Source of the DNA: an uncultured Eubacteriales bacterium
GTDB lineage: Bacteria; Bacillota; Clostridia; Oscillospirales; CAG-272
Direction: 5' to 3'
Length of the DNA: 5,990 nucleotides
Assembly (NCBI GenBank): GCA_934417455.1
Contig: CAKRWK010000078.1
Span: 1-5,990 of the forward strand
Part shown: one piece after another, positions 5,346 through 5,990 of the stretch
How the letters are laid out: each line of letters starts with the position of its first letter
Numbering within the stretch: the stretch's first letter is position 1
Translations under genes and position numbers: made by a program
Notes under the pieces: model-generated
Database searches by the model: none
What the model saw: only the letters and a program-made list of their open reading frames with translations
What the model was told of the DNA's origin: nothing

Positions 5346-5990
5346 GCGTCACCCTCCTTTGTCAGGCAGGCGAGCCTGTCGGGGGCGAGCCGCTCGTTTG
5401 TCAGGCGGAGATGACCGCGATAGTCTCCCGACGGGAGAAACGCGGTGACGTCCGCGGCATAGAGGGCGCGGATGTCGCTGTCGCTCCGGACGCCTTCGGC
5501 GACGACCTCGGCATGCAATGCCGCGGCGAAGCGGAGGGCGGCGGTGACGGCATCGGCGCGGAACGTATCCGAAAGGTGCGCCGTCATTTCTTTATGTAAA
5601 AACAGGACGTCGGGGGTAACGGTCATGAGTTTGGCCGTCGGAAAATCGGCGGAGCCGTAACCGCGAAGGCCGACGGAGAAGCCGGCGGCGCGCAAAGCGG
5701 AAAACCGTTCCGCAAGGTACGCAGGGTCTTCTTCCATGACCTCTTCCCGAAACACGGGCACGACGGCATAGCGTCTCCCGCGCTCGGGCGTGCCGCACGC
5801 GTCGGTGAGCACCCGATAGGGGTCATCCGCAAAAAGGAGCGCGCTCGGCGCCGGAAGAAACAGGCGGCATTTTTCATGCACGAAATCGGGGTGCTCCGAA
5901 AGGAAGGCACGGATTTTCAAAAGAATGCGGAGAAAGAGCGACACGCCGATCTCGTTCATATCAAGCGCATCGGAAAACCGGTCTTCGGAC
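5342..5990 (-). CDS. Degenerate EAL-domain protein, C-terminal 215 residues (cut by right edge)
   Basis: The frame is open to the right edge: ten more residues (SEDRFSDALD) precede the first visible Met at 5959, and no ribosome binding site precedes that Met, so the gene starts outside the window. The visible part matches the second half of an EAL (cyclic-di-GMP phosphodiesterase) fold. A helix (EIGVSLFLRILLKIRAFLSE) is followed by a VVPVFREE strand in the ExxE position, LRAAGFSVGLRGYG where active enzymes have a DDFG-type loop, PDVLFLHKEM where they have a K-I-D strand, and a well kept VVAEGVRSDSDIRALYA near the end. The metal- and substrate-binding acidic residues of the DDFG and KID blocks are absent, so hydrolysis is unlikely; a sensory, scaffold or regulatory role is possible. 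The EAL motif itself would lie upstream, outside the window. Its stop overlaps the start of the membrane-anchored gene. Fold assignment is by motif order and moderate. Confidence 0.7.
   Translation of the reverse strand, partial: SEDRFSDALDMNEIGVSLFLRILLKIRAFLSEHPDFVHEKCRLFLPAPSALLFADDPYRVLTDACGTPERGRRYAVVPVFREEVMEEDPAYLAERFSALRAAGFSVGLRGYGSADFPTAKLMTVTPDVLFLHKEMTAHLSDTFRADAVTAALRFAAALHAEVVAEGVRSDSDIRALYAADVTAFLPSGDYRGHLRLTNERLAPDRLACLTKEGDA
5346..5360 (-). promoter_or_regulatory. Strong ribosome binding site at the EAL / membrane-protein junction
   Basis: AAAGGAGGGTGA, embedded in the last codons of the EAL gene, lies 3 bases before the ATG at 5345 (about 6-8 bases counted from the GGAGG core). 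It is the strongest site in the window. Together with the ATGA overlap it indicates coupled but efficient translation of the membrane-anchored protein. Confidence 0.7.

Noticed and set aside
4473..5414. 313-codon open frame on the plus strand, rich in Gly and Val
   Set aside because: Antisense to the membrane-anchored gene; its Gly/Val richness mirrors the opposite-strand codons, and that gene has a strong ribosome binding site and conserved motifs.
1..5990. CRISPR array, tRNA, rRNA or insertion sequence
   Set aside because: No regularly spaced repeats, no tRNA-like cloverleaf with a CCA-proximal stem, and no transposase motifs were seen on either strand.

Overview
The window appears to come from a moderately GC-rich, low-complexity-free bacterial chromosome, most likely a Firmicute of the class Clostridia (a gut-type lineage is my guess). 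The grounds are AAAGGAGG-type ribosome binding sites, an ER/SipW-type signal peptidase, and two secreted or membrane-anchored proteins of the TasA-like/SipW-cognate kind that I associate with that class. I could run no database search, so taxonomy and family names rest on motif recognition.

All six genes I can support lie on the minus strand, so the cluster reads from the right edge to the left edge. In transcription order they are: (1) the C-terminal part of a degenerate EAL-domain protein, cut by the right edge; (2) a 258-residue protein with one N-terminal membrane anchor and an extracellular domain, whose start overlaps the EAL stop by ATGA; (3) after 95 bases, a 253-residue secreted TasA-like protein with a SipW-type signal peptide; (4) after a 343-base gap rich in inverted repeats, a Ser/His (ER/SipW-type) signal peptidase; (5) after 41 bases, a membrane-anchored McrB-like AAA+ ATPase; (6) after 110 bases, the N-terminal 289 residues of an unrecognised two-module cytosolic protein that runs off the left edge. 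The last gene has no stop within the window and its start is at 868.

The genes suggest an exported-protein system. The signal peptidase is the likely processing enzyme for the TasA-like protein and perhaps for related exported proteins. The membrane-anchored protein belongs to the same broad extracellular beta-domain class. The EAL relic hints at a former or sensory link to cyclic-di-GMP. The AAA+ ATPase and the left-edge protein follow the peptidase closely and may be a cytosolic-face module of the same system; this part is inference from gene order only.

The non-coding interest is concentrated at 3369-3711. It holds a 14-bp GC-rich hairpin just after the TasA-like gene, a 14-bp inverted repeat around a structured 40-base spacer, and an A/T palindrome flanked by 7-base direct repeats that contains an extended -10-like element. 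I saw no RNA genes, CRISPR arrays, insertion sequences or phage genes.
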